A stretch of DNA of 64,000 nucleotides from Planctomycetota bacterium (lineage in GTDB: Bacteria; Planctomycetota; B15-G4). The translations under genes and the position numbers were made by a program. Positions 8,997 to 16,530 of this stretch are shown one piece after another; position 1 is the first letter of the stretch; every line of letters starts with the position of its first letter. The notes under the pieces were generated by a model, which saw only the letters and a list, made by a program, of their open reading frames with translations, was not told the origin of the DNA and did no database searches. The stretch is from contig JAJDEQ010000101.1 of NCBI GenBank assembly GCA_029259695.1, positions 18,061 through 82,060 of the forward strand, given 5' to 3'.

Positions 8997-10226
8997 ATGT
9001 CCCGCGCCTTCAGGGGAGATGGACCGGCGGTGCGATCGCCTGCTTCCGATACGGCGGATGCCGCCGCGACTCGTCCTGCGTCCCGTGGATCCGGCCTGGG
9101 TGTGCGGCTGGCCCTCGCGTGCGGCGCCACCCTGTTCGCGCTGTTGCTGGCCGAGGTCGCCTACCGCTGGCTCGACCCCTACCCGTACATCCCGGAGTGG
9201 GAGCGCAACAAGCGGCCCCACGGCAACCTGACCCAGTACGACGCGGAGCTCGGCTGGGCCGGCGTGCCGTCCAAGGGCATCAGCTTCGCCACCGAGAACG
9301 CGCGGGTCTGGAAGCAGAACAACGCCCTCGGCTTCCGCGACGTCGAGCCCGGGCAACGACGTCCCGACGCACCGGCGATCGTGTTCCTCGGTGACTCGTT
9401 CACCTGGGGCTACGAGGTCGGACAGGACGAGATGTTCGTCAGCCGCCTGCGCGGGCCCCTCGGCGACTACGAGTTGTTCAACCTCTCGCACGGCGGCTAC
9501 GGCACCGACCAGTCCCTGCTCACCTGGAGACGTTGGGACGCCGACGATCGGGAGGTCCCGGCGGTCGTGCTCGTGTTCTGCAGCAACGACATCGCCGACA
9601 ACTTCCACGCCAAGCGCTACCAGAAGCCCAAGCCGCACTTCGAACTGGTCGACGGCGAGCTGCACCAGAGTGACGAACCGCTGCCTCGCGTGCGTCGCTG
9701 GGACGCGCCGGACTTCGAGGGGGCCGGCCCGGAGGGCTGGGGCGAGCGGATCGGCGAGTGGTTGTTGCGCTCCCACCTGGTGCACGACATGTACACCCGC
9801 TGGCAACGGCGCGACGCCCGTCCGCTCCCCGCGGCGACGGAAGAGCCCGGCGTCGAGACCACCATGCCCGCCGCGACCAACGGCGCCGAGGACCCCGCCG
9901 CATCACCGCGGCTGCAGATCACCGAAGGCCTGCTGGAACTGCTGCGGGACGATGTGGCCGCGCGCGGCAGTCGTCTGCTCGTGGCGGCGATCCCCTCCAA
10001 GGCGGAGCTGTTCGAGGGGCGCTTCATCCTGGGCGACGGGCGCCCGTACCAGCTCACGCTCGAAGGCATGTGCGCGCGGCTGGGGATCCCGTACCACGAC
10101 CTCGCCCCGGACTTCCGTGCCGCCCCCCGGCGTACGTACTTCCGGGACGGCTGGCACTGGACGGCGTACGGTCACGGCGTCGCGGCCCGCTCGCTGGAGC
10201 GTTTCCTGCGAGACCAGGGACTCTGA
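8997..10226 (+). CDS. Membrane-anchored SGNH/GDSL hydrolase
   Basis: This 409-residue protein has a single N-terminal membrane anchor (about residues 35-58) and a periplasmic SGNH domain. Block I is VFLGDSFTWGYEV (nucleophile Ser). A later VLVFCSNDIADN supplies the Asn of block III, and DGWHWTAYGHGVAA near the C-terminus carries the Asp and His of block V. SGNH enzymes of this kind remove or move acyl groups on surface sugars. The substrate is unknown. A Thr/Ala-rich linker (about 285-305) splits the domain. The start at 8997 is supported by the TANNNT box just upstream rather than by a Shine-Dalgarno. It pairs divergently with the sulfatase-like gene, which may suggest a joint role in envelope glycan modification. 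Confidence 0.85.
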   Translation: MSRAFRGDGPAVRSPASDTADAAATRPASRGSGLGVRLALACGATLFALLLAEVAYRWLDPYPYIPEWERNKRPHGNLTQYDAELGWAGVPSKGISFATENARVWKQNNALGFRDVEPGQRRPDAPAIVFLGDSFTWGYEVGQDEMFVSRLRGPLGDYELFNLSHGGYGTDQSLLTWRRWDADDREVPAVVLVFCSNDIADNFHAKRYQKPKPHFELVDGELHQSDEPLPRVRRWDAPDFEGAGPEGWGERIGEWLLRSHLVHDMYTRWQRRDARPLPAATEEPGVETTMPAATNGAEDPAASPRLQITEGLLELLRDDVAARGSRLLVAAIPSKAELFEGRFILGDGRPYQLTLEGMCARLGIPYHDLAPDFRAAPRRTYFRDGWHWTAYGHGVAARSLERFLRDQGL

Positions 10227-10235
10227 GCGGGGCCC

Positions 10236-10336
10236 CGTCGGGATCAACCCCGGTCGGGATCAACCCACGGCTGGATCACCCCCACGGCGGGATCACCCCC
10301 ACGGCGGGATCAACCCGCGGCGGGATCAACCCGCGG
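10236..10336. repeat. Tandem 16/17-bp repeats at a convergent gene junction
   Basis: Six imperfect copies of a unit with the core CGGGATCAACCCC (some copies CTGGATCACCCCC) start at 10239, 10255, 10271, 10288, 10305 and 10321. Each copy contains TCA, which is a stop (TGA) on the minus strand. The last copy supplies the stop codon of the thioredoxin-like gene at 10326-10328. CCCGCGGCGGG steps between copies can form small hairpins, so the array may also act as a two-way terminator. It is too short and irregular to be a CRISPR array. Confidence 0.8.
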
Positions 10337-11384
10337 CGGCGCGGTACTCGTCGAGCACGATCTCCAGGCTGACGCGCGAGCGCTCGTCGGCCAGTTCCAG
10401 GGCCTGCTCCTGCACTTCGATGGCCTTGGCCACGTCGCCCTGGGTGAAGTGCACGCGCGCCAGGGTGTCGAGCACCGACGCGTCCTTGTGCTCGGTGAGC
10501 TCGACGGCGCGCTCCGCGGCGAGCAGGGCCAGCTCGACGTCGCGGGACTCCACCTCGTCCGCCGGGTTGACGATGCGCCACGCCAGTTCGTTGAGCGCGC
10601 GCGGATCGTCCTTGAAGGTCTTGGTCGCCAGGGACTGACCGAGCTTGGCGGCGTCCCGGTTGCGCTCGAGCTTCACCAGCGCGGTGTAGCGGTACATGGC
10701 GTAGCGCTCCATCGACTCGTGCAGCTTGACGATCTCCTTGGCGGTCTTCTCGACCTGCTTCCAGTCGTCGGCCTGCATGGCCTTGCTCATCTTGTCCAGC
10801 AGCGGGCGGGCCTTCTGCATGGCCTCGTCCTTCTCCTGCTGGCGCTTGGCGAAGGCCTTGGCGTCGAACTCGCCGGCGACCACGCCTTCGAGCACCTCGT
10901 CGAGCCCGTCCATGGGGTGACCGATCCAGGCGACCTTGCCCTTCTGGTCCACGACCATCGCGGTGGGGATGCCGTTGCGGCCGGCCGCGCGCATGAACGC
11001 GTCGGCGGTCTCGCCGTCGATGTCCTCGGCGATCGGGTAGGCCATGTCGTCGCCCCGCTCGCGCACGAACTCATCGGTGGGGACCATGCCGTTGCGCGGC
11101 CAGATGGCGACGCCGATGATGCTCACCGACTGGTTGTCGTACTGCCGGGCCAGTTCGTTGAGGTGCGGGATGCTCGCGCGGCACGGTCCGCACCACGTGG
11201 CCCAGAAGTCGAGCACGTACACGTTGCCCCGCTCCCACTTGGGGATCGGTTGGCCCTGCAGCCATTCGACGCTGTCGAGCGTGGGGGCCTTCTTGCCGGC
11301 CTCGAGCTTGTCGGCGCTGACGGCCGACGCGGGCGTCGCGAGCAGACAGGACACGGCCAAGCCGAGCGTGAGTGCCTTGAGCAT
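10326..11384 (-). CDS. TlpA-like periplasmic thioredoxin with C-terminal TPR region
   Basis: The protein has 352 residues and starts at ATG 11384, with GAAGGAG correctly spaced upstream. A signal peptide (residues 1-20, ending ATPASA) is followed by an AhpC/TSA-Redoxin domain (about 28-170). This domain has the redox motif WCGPC in VLDFWATWCGPCRAS, and a cis-proline region GIPTAMVVDQKGKVAW. The remaining 180 residues are charged helices that end in a TPR-like stretch (DTLARVHFTQGDVAKAIEVQEQ). TlpA-type proteins are thiol:disulfide reductases, for example in cytochrome maturation. No cytochrome assembly genes lie beside it, although a seven-haem cytochrome gene is 1.7 kb away. Confidence 0.9.
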   Translation of the reverse strand: MLKALTLGLAVSCLLATPASAVSADKLEAGKKAPTLDSVEWLQGQPIPKWERGNVYVLDFWATWCGPCRASIPHLNELARQYDNQSVSIIGVAIWPRNGMVPTDEFVRERGDDMAYPIAEDIDGETADAFMRAAGRNGIPTAMVVDQKGKVAWIGHPMDGLDEVLEGVVAGEFDAKAFAKRQQEKDEAMQKARPLLDKMSKAMQADDWKQVEKTAKEIVKLHESMERYAMYRYTALVKLERNRDAAKLGQSLATKTFKDDPRALNELAWRIVNPADEVESRDVELALLAAERAVELTEHKDASVLDTLARVHFTQGDVAKAIEVQEQALELADERSRVSLEIVLDEYRAAAG

Positions 11385-11611
11385 GGGGTTCTCCTTCGGG
11401 GGTGCACCGCCGCGGCGCACCGGCAGGGGCTGTCGGGGCGGTCTCCGCAGGGCCGCCGATGGCCAGCCAATCTACTCTCTCCGCCGGGTCCGGGGCAGGT
11501 CGCGGTTCGCCGCGGGCGGCTCTGCGGACCGAGGAACAGGCGCGAGACGCGGCCGCGACGCCGTCCGGTGCGCTTGTGGCCCCGCGGCCCGCGTGGTCTC
11601 ATGCGCGCCCC

Positions 11612-12835
11612 ATGAGTCGCGATCCCCTGTTCATCCTGGCCGTGCTGGGCCTCAACATCGCGCTCTCCGAGTGGCTCGTGCGCCACAGCTTCCTGCGTCA
11701 CCTGGGCACGGCCCTGGTCGTGATCGTGGTGACCGCGATCAGCGCCAACCTGGGCCTGATCCCGTCGGGCAGCGACCCGGCCCCGCTGTACGACGTGATG
11801 TTCGGCGACGTGGCCTACGGCGCGATCTTCCTGCTGCTGCTGGGCGTGAGCCTGCGCGACCTGGCCCGGGCCGGCGGTCCCATGATCGCGCTGTTCGCCC
11901 TGGGCGCCGCCGGGACGTTGCTGGGCGTCATCACGGGCATGGCCGTCGTCGGCGGTGCCGAGGCGTTCGGTGAGCGGCACGCCGCGTTGGGCGGGATGTT
12001 CGTGGCGACCTACACCGGCGGCAGCCTGAACTTCAACATCCTGGCGGCCGAGTACGGGGTGGCGTCGGAGGGCTTGCTCTACACCGGCGCGATCGCCATC
12101 GACAGCATCATGACGTCGGTCTGGATGGTGATCACGATCATGGTGCCGCGGGGCCTGCGGTCGCGGCGGCAGGTTGCGCGTCAAGCCGAAGTGGCGGCGC
12201 TGGCTGCCACGGGCGGGGCGCCGGTCTCGACGGCAGCAGAGGCCGACGTGCTCGCGCCCGCCGGCGCAGGCGTCGATACCGGCGTCGAGCAGGACACCGA
12301 GCGGGCCCATCCGTTCGACCTCGCCGTGCTGCTGCTGCTGGTCGCCGGCTCGCTCTGGGTGAGCGGCCGGGTGACGGCGGCGATCCAGGCCACGTGGGAC
12401 GTGCGCATCCCGTCGATCGTGGTGGTCAGCACGATCGCGCTCGTGCTGGCCCAGATCCCCGCGGTGCGACGACTGAACGGTGCACGCCTGCTGGGCATGC
12501 TCGGCGTGTACCTGTTCCTGGCCGTCATCGGGGCCTACTGCGACGTGGGCGCGCTGAATCACATGGGTGCGTTGGGCGTGCGCATGCTGGGCTTCGTGAG
12601 CGTGGTGTTGGCCGTGCACGGTGTGGTCGTGTTCGGCGGTGCGCGACTGCTGGGCATGGATCGCGACATGGCGGCAGTGGCCAGTCAGGCCAACATCGGC
12701 GGCGGCTCGACGGCGCTCGCCCTGGCCCGCAGCCTGGGGCGCAGTGATCTCGTGTTGCCCGGGATCCTCGTGGGCTCGATCGGCACGGCGACCGGGACCT
12801 ACCTGGGCGTGATCGCCGTCGAGTTCATCCTCTAG
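11612..12835 (+). CDS. DUF819 family membrane protein
   Basis: This 407-residue protein has two groups of about five membrane helices separated by a cytosolic Ala-rich linker (about 185-240). It matches DUF819 (YjcL-like) proteins. The first half has TYTGGSLNFNILAAEYGV followed by AIAIDSIMTSVWM, and the second half has a related ASQANIGGGSTALALA. The family resembles sodium-dependent carriers, but its substrate is not established. No Shine-Dalgarno precedes ATG 11612. The stop codon TAG is also the first part of the palindromic element at 12832. Confidence 0.82.
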   Translation: MSRDPLFILAVLGLNIALSEWLVRHSFLRHLGTALVVIVVTAISANLGLIPSGSDPAPLYDVMFGDVAYGAIFLLLLGVSLRDLARAGGPMIALFALGAAGTLLGVITGMAVVGGAEAFGERHAALGGMFVATYTGGSLNFNILAAEYGVASEGLLYTGAIAIDSIMTSVWMVITIMVPRGLRSRRQVARQAEVAALAATGGAPVSTAAEADVLAPAGAGVDTGVEQDTERAHPFDLAVLLLLVAGSLWVSGRVTAAIQATWDVRIPSIVVVSTIALVLAQIPAVRRLNGARLLGMLGVYLFLAVIGAYCDVGALNHMGALGVRMLGFVSVVLAVHGVVVFGGARLLGMDRDMAAVASQANIGGGSTALALARSLGRSDLVLPGILVGSIGTATGTYLGVIAVEFIL

Positions 12836-13012
12836 CCCGGACTTCTCACCAGCTTCGTCGCGAGGGTGCGACTGGTGCTGGAGGGCAAGGAGCATCGTCG
12901 CTTTCGGCGCGGAGGCGGGGTGACACCCCGTCGAGCACCGAAGGTGTCGATCGACGCAGCCCTGCAGCGCCAGGCGTGTCCGCAGCAGGAGCTGGTGAAA
13001 AATCCGGGCTAG
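12832..13012. repeat. 181-bp palindromic element, copy 1
   Basis: The element begins and ends with CTAG. Its ends are 22-base inverted repeats with two mismatches (left CTAGCCCGGACTTCTCACC, right GGTGAAAAATCCGGGCTAG). An inner pair of arms (about 12865-12887 and 12957-12979) can also pair, with several G-U pairs. In the centre is GGCGGGGTGACACCCCG. It is the same length as copy 2 at 24829, and the ends match it in direct orientation while the core matches as the reverse complement. It overlaps the stop codon of the DUF819 gene and fills most of the gap to the convergent cytochrome gene. It has no ORF of its own. It could be a MITE or REP-like element, a strong terminator, or both. Confidence 0.85.
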
Positions 13013-13055
13013 CGGCGGCGCCCACCGGGCCCGGCTCGGCGTCGTGCCAGGCGTG

Positions 13056-15068
13056 TCAGTCGTTCCCGGCGCGCTGCAGGTCCGCGGCCAGGCCGGGGTG
13101 CGCCGGGGCCAGCAGGCGCGCCTGCTCCAGCGCCCCGCGGGCCGCCTCGAGTTCGTCGATGGTGAGCAACAGCCGGCCCAGTTCGTGCCAGGTGTTGACG
13201 TCGGAGCCCCAGCGTTCGGTGGACGCGGCCAACGCGGTCGCCGCCGCGGGCAGGTCGCCGGCCAGGGCCGCCGCCCGGGCGCGCAGGTTCCAGGGCTTCT
13301 CCGCTCGCGGATGCCGTTGCAGCAGGAGCTCGGCGTCCTGCAGGGCGCCGGGGAGATCGCCCTGTTCGAGTCGCAGGTTGGCGCGGTTGAGGCGGGCCTC
13401 GGGATGCCCGTCGTCCAACGCGAGGGCGTCGCCGTAGGCGGCCAGCGCTTGCTGCGGCCGGTCCACGCGCTCGAGGATCAGGCCGCGCAGATGGTGGAAG
13501 TCGGCGTTGTCTTCCAGCGACACGAGACCCGCGGGGGCGCTGGGCTCCCGGGCGGTCGGCGAGCCCGGGTCGGGAAACGCCTCCAGGCGCCGGGCCGCGT
13601 CCGCGTCGCGTCCCATGCGGAACAGTCCCAGCGCCGTGAGGCCCTGCGACCAGCGTCGCCCCGCATCGGTCTGGAGCAGCGGCGCGAGGCGGCCGTCGTC
13701 GAACACGACGAGGTCGCCGCCGGCGTCGTCCCAGTGGCGCACGGCCAGTTGCTCCGGGCGCGGGATGCGACGGCGGATGAAGTGATCGGCGCTGCGCAGG
13801 TGCGGCAGGTCGAACGGCTGACTGCGCCTCACGTGGCAGTCCACGCAGCCGGCCGAACTGCGGGCCGGCGCGCCGGTGACGTCGGAGGCGGTGAGCGTGG
13901 GCGGGCGATTGCAGGCGCCGCCGGGGACGGGTTCGGCGCGGCGGCGCGGCGGCGGGGTGTCGAGCGTCGCGACGGGGTCGAGGAGCGGCGAGTCGGCGTG
14001 GCAGTGCAGGCAGCGCTGGTCGAAGGACGCGGTGCCCTGCGCGGCGACCGCGCTGTGCGGGTCATGGCAGCTGGTGCAGGTCATGCTCTCCGGCGCGCCC
14101 TGCAGGCAGGCCGACAGGGCGAGGCGTTCCACCTGGGAGACGAAGCGGTAGTCGTCACCGGGCGCGGCGGGGACGAGCACCGGGCGCCGCGCCAGGAAGT
14201 CGCTCGCCTGGGGCCCGATGTCGGTCTCGCCCAACTCCAGGTGCGCGGCGCCCTCCAGGTGGCAGCGTGCGCACACGTCGCGCTGGGCCGGGGCCGGCAG
14301 TTCGCGCAGGCGTCCGATGCCGGCGCCGTGCCCGGTGGCCGGCGTGGTGCTGCTCATGCGCGCCTCGTGCTCGTCGGTCAGGCCGTGACACGCGGCGCAG
14401 TCGAGGGGCGGCAGCGACGCGATCGCGTCGGGCCCCAGCAGGTTGCCGGGCCACACGTGGTGACCCGCGGGCGAGAGGCCGGCGCCGGGCAGCGCGGCCA
14501 CCGACGCCGTGCTGTGACAGCGCAGGCAGGCTCGGGTCACGGGCTGGTCGAAACCGGTGTGCGGACTGGTGATCGCGAACGGCGCCAGCGCCAGGCCGTG
14601 CCCGCGCACGTTCTCCACCGGGAGGAAGCTGAGCCGGCCGCTGAGCCGACCGATGGGATCGATCTCGGTGCCGATCAACGACGTGCTCTGCACGCCCGCG
14701 CCGAGGCGTCCCACGACGAGTTGCCGCCGCAGACCCCCGTCCCGCCTCCGGGCCACGGCGATCAATCCGCGGTCGGTGTTCTCGAAGCTGTACTGCTCGC
14801 CGGTGTCGGGATGGGTCAGCGTGCCCGTGGGAACGTCGACGACCGGGCCGAGGGTGTCGGCCATCGCGTGCCCCATGAAGGCTTCGATCACTCCCGCGTG
14901 ACACGCGTCGCAGGTGACGAGCGAGGCGGGCACCGGGAGCGGCCGACGGGCACGGTCGGCGGGGCGCTCCGGTGGCGGCGGCGAGTCAGCGCACCCCAGG
15001 CAGGTGAGCACGACGGCGACCCACAGCAGCCGTCGTGCCGCGGGCCTGCGCTCGGATCTGGGCAGCAC
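13056..15068 (-). CDS. Seven-haem cytochrome c lipoprotein with TPR tail
   Basis: The product (about 670 residues) starts at GTG 15068, 12 bases after the reductase stop. Residues 14-26 are a hydrophobic export signal ending LTCLGC, a possible but imperfect lipobox. Seven CxxCH haem motifs follow: CDACH, CLRCH, CAACH, CARCH, CTSCH, CLHCH and CVDCH, spread from residue 53 to about 420. From about 490 to the end, TPR-like helices appear (QALAAYGDALALDDGHPEARLNRA cut by repeats; ALEQARLLAPAHPGLA). This layout fits periplasmic multihaem electron carriers of the c554/NapC-like type. The TPR tail suggests docking in a larger complex. It forms an operon with the ferredoxin-NADP reductase gene. The exact start is uncertain. 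Confidence 0.85.
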   Translation of the reverse strand: MLPRSERRPAARRLLWVAVVLTCLGCADSPPPPERPADRARRPLPVPASLVTCDACHAGVIEAFMGHAMADTLGPVVDVPTGTLTHPDTGEQYSFENTDRGLIAVARRRDGGLRRQLVVGRLGAGVQSTSLIGTEIDPIGRLSGRLSFLPVENVRGHGLALAPFAITSPHTGFDQPVTRACLRCHSTASVAALPGAGLSPAGHHVWPGNLLGPDAIASLPPLDCAACHGLTDEHEARMSSTTPATGHGAGIGRLRELPAPAQRDVCARCHLEGAAHLELGETDIGPQASDFLARRPVLVPAAPGDDYRFVSQVERLALSACLQGAPESMTCTSCHDPHSAVAAQGTASFDQRCLHCHADSPLLDPVATLDTPPPRRRAEPVPGGACNRPPTLTASDVTGAPARSSAGCVDCHVRRSQPFDLPHLRSADHFIRRRIPRPEQLAVRHWDDAGGDLVVFDDGRLAPLLQTDAGRRWSQGLTALGLFRMGRDADAARRLEAFPDPGSPTAREPSAPAGLVSLEDNADFHHLRGLILERVDRPQQALAAYGDALALDDGHPEARLNRANLRLEQGDLPGALQDAELLLQRHPRAEKPWNLRARAAALAGDLPAAATALAASTERWGSDVNTWHELGRLLLTIDELEAARGALEQARLLAPAHPGLAADLQRAGND

Positions 15069-15079
15069 CGCCGCCCGAC

Positions 15080-15853
15080 CTACCAGTAGCGCTCGAAGTG
15101 CAGGTTCCCGGGTTGCTCCTGCGTGTGGTGCCGGAAGCCCAGGGGCTGCAGGTGCTGCTCGATGTCGTCCACCATGCTCGGGTTGCCGCACAGCATCACG
15201 TGGCACTGCGCGGGGTCGAGGGGCGTGCCGGCGTGCTGCTCGAAGGCCTCGGGCTGCAGCAGGAGCTGGGGTCGTCCCCGCAGTCCCTGCCAGTTCGAGT
15301 CGGCGGGCTCGCGGGTGACGGTGGGCAGGTACACGATCGACGGGTCGTCCTGTGCGGCCTGTTCGAGCCACTTGCGGTAGCCCAGCTCGGGCGCGCTGCG
15401 GCACGTGTGCACCACGACGAAGCGTCGCCAGCGCTGCTGGCCCCGATTGGCGCGCAGCATGGACATGAAGGGTGCCAGGCCGGTCCCGCTGGCGACGGCC
15501 ACGATGTCCTGGCCGGGCGGGATCGGGTCGAGCGTGAAGCGACCGAAGGCGCGGGCACCCAGGCCCACGGGGGAGCCGACGTCGAGCTGCCACAGCTTGC
15601 CGGTGAACGTCCCGTCATTCACGAGCTTGATGTAGAACTCGAACTGCTCGTCACCCGGTGCCGAAACGATGGAGTAGAACCGCTGCAACGGCTTGCCGTC
15701 GGGATCCTCGGGGTCGTCGATCAGCAGCGCAGCCGCCTGTCCCGGTTGGAAGGTCGGCAGGCTGCCGGCCGTCGGCGCGACCCGGAGGATGACGAGTCCC
15801 TCGGGGAGCTCTTGGCGGGCGGTGACTTCGGCGGGGATTCGATCGTCGCTCAT
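15080..15853 (-). CDS. fpr: Ferredoxin/flavodoxin-NADP+ reductase
   Basis: The protein has 257 residues, close to E. coli Fpr. An FAD-binding barrel (about 1-100) carries the flavin motif RFYSIVSAP. An NAD(P)-binding domain follows with VASGTGLAPFMSML, VVHTCRSAPELGY and CGNPSMVDD, and the protein ends in an aromatic residue (FERYW). It moves electrons between NADPH and ferredoxin or flavodoxin in the cytosol. No Shine-Dalgarno is seen, but TACCAT lies six bases upstream of ATG 15853, which suggests a leaderless transcript. The cytochrome gene follows at once on the same strand. They may share regulation, though one product is cytosolic and the other periplasmic. Confidence 0.92.
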   Translation of the reverse strand: MSDDRIPAEVTARQELPEGLVILRVAPTAGSLPTFQPGQAAALLIDDPEDPDGKPLQRFYSIVSAPGDEQFEFYIKLVNDGTFTGKLWQLDVGSPVGLGARAFGRFTLDPIPPGQDIVAVASGTGLAPFMSMLRANRGQQRWRRFVVVHTCRSAPELGYRKWLEQAAQDDPSIVYLPTVTREPADSNWQGLRGRPQLLLQPEAFEQHAGTPLDPAQCHVMLCGNPSMVDDIEQHLQPLGFRHHTQEQPGNLHFERYW

Positions 15854-15859
15854 GGCGGG

Positions 15860-15865
15860 ATGGTA
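15860..15865 (-). promoter_or_regulatory. Leaderless-type -10 box (TACCAT) of the reductase gene
   Basis: On the minus strand TACCAT ends six bases before ATG 15853, and no ribosome site is present. The site lies in the 67-base spacer shared with the divergent gene at 15921. Confidence 0.4.
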
Positions 15866-15920
15866 GCGTGGCTCGCCCGCCGCTCGCCAGAAGCGGGACG
15901 CGAATCCCAACAAGTCTCGT

Positions 15921-16394
15921 ATGACCGACGCCGAACCTGTCGCCGATGCACCTGCTGCCGGCGCCCAGCCGATTGCCGATGCGGAACCTGCTGCGGGCGC
16001 CAGCTCGGCTGTCGATGCGGAACCCGCTGCGGGCGTCGAGGCGGTCGCTGATGCGGAACCCGCTGCGGGCGTCGAGCCGGTCGCCGCAGCCGAGTCCGTG
16101 CTCGAGCCGCTGATCCGCGAACGCAAGACCGAGCACGGCGTGTGGACCCGGATCGGGCTGCTGCTGGCCTCGGGCGTGTTCTTCGCGCTCGGCGTCGTGG
16201 GCTGGCTGGTGCCGGTGATCACCGGGGTGCCGTTCTACGTGCTGGGGTTCATCACGCTCGGCATGGCCAGCCGGCGGGTGGCCCACTTCGTCAACAGGCA
16301 GGAGGCGCGCCTGCCGCACAAGTACCGGGTGTTCCTGCGTCGCATCGGTCACCGTGCCAAACCGGTGGCCGAGGAGCGCGGCGGCGACAGCTGA
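15921..16394 (+). CDS. Small membrane protein (PGPGW-like) with acidic Ala/Pro repeats
   Basis: This 157-residue protein has an N-terminal half (residues 1-58) of near-repeats of ADAEPAAGVE. At DNA level these are tandem copies containing GATGCGGAACC, at about 15977-16080. Two membrane helices follow (about 75-115) around GVVGWLVPVITGVPFYVLGF. This resembles the paired helices of PGPGW-type transmembrane proteins, though the PGPG turn is replaced. The C-terminus is basic. Function is unknown. The repeat-built N-terminus may have grown by slippage and is probably disordered. Confidence 0.7.
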   Translation: MTDAEPVADAPAAGAQPIADAEPAAGASSAVDAEPAAGVEAVADAEPAAGVEPVAAAESVLEPLIRERKTEHGVWTRIGLLLASGVFFALGVVGWLVPVITGVPFYVLGFITLGMASRRVAHFVNRQEARLPHKYRVFLRRIGHRAKPVAEERGGDS

Positions 16395-16406
16395 GCGTCG
16401 CGGGGC

Positions 16407-16460
16407 GTGCCGGCGGCCCGGAAGTGCCGGCGGCCCGGAAGTGCCGGCGGGCCGGAAGTG
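16407..16460. repeat. Three 17-bp tandem repeats
   Basis: The unit GTGCCGGCGGCCCGGAA occurs at 16407, 16424 and 16441 (the third copy has one change), followed by a partial GTGC. It lies just after the stop of the small membrane protein gene. Confidence 0.85.
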
Positions 16461-16463
16461 CAA

Positions 16464-16496
16464 CCGGCCGGCACCGCGCGAGGCGGTACCGGCCGG
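16464..16496. terminator. Two-way hairpin between convergent genes
   Basis: A 14-base stem pairs CCGGCCGGCACCGC with GCGGTACCGGCCGG (one G-T pair) around a five-base loop. A second small hairpin (GCGCCC…GGGCGC) follows near 16505-16520. No T-run follows, so this is a terminator candidate by position and stability only. Confidence 0.5.
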
Positions 16497-16530
16497 CTGG
16501 TCATGCGCCCCGGAGGGCGCGGCGCAAGGG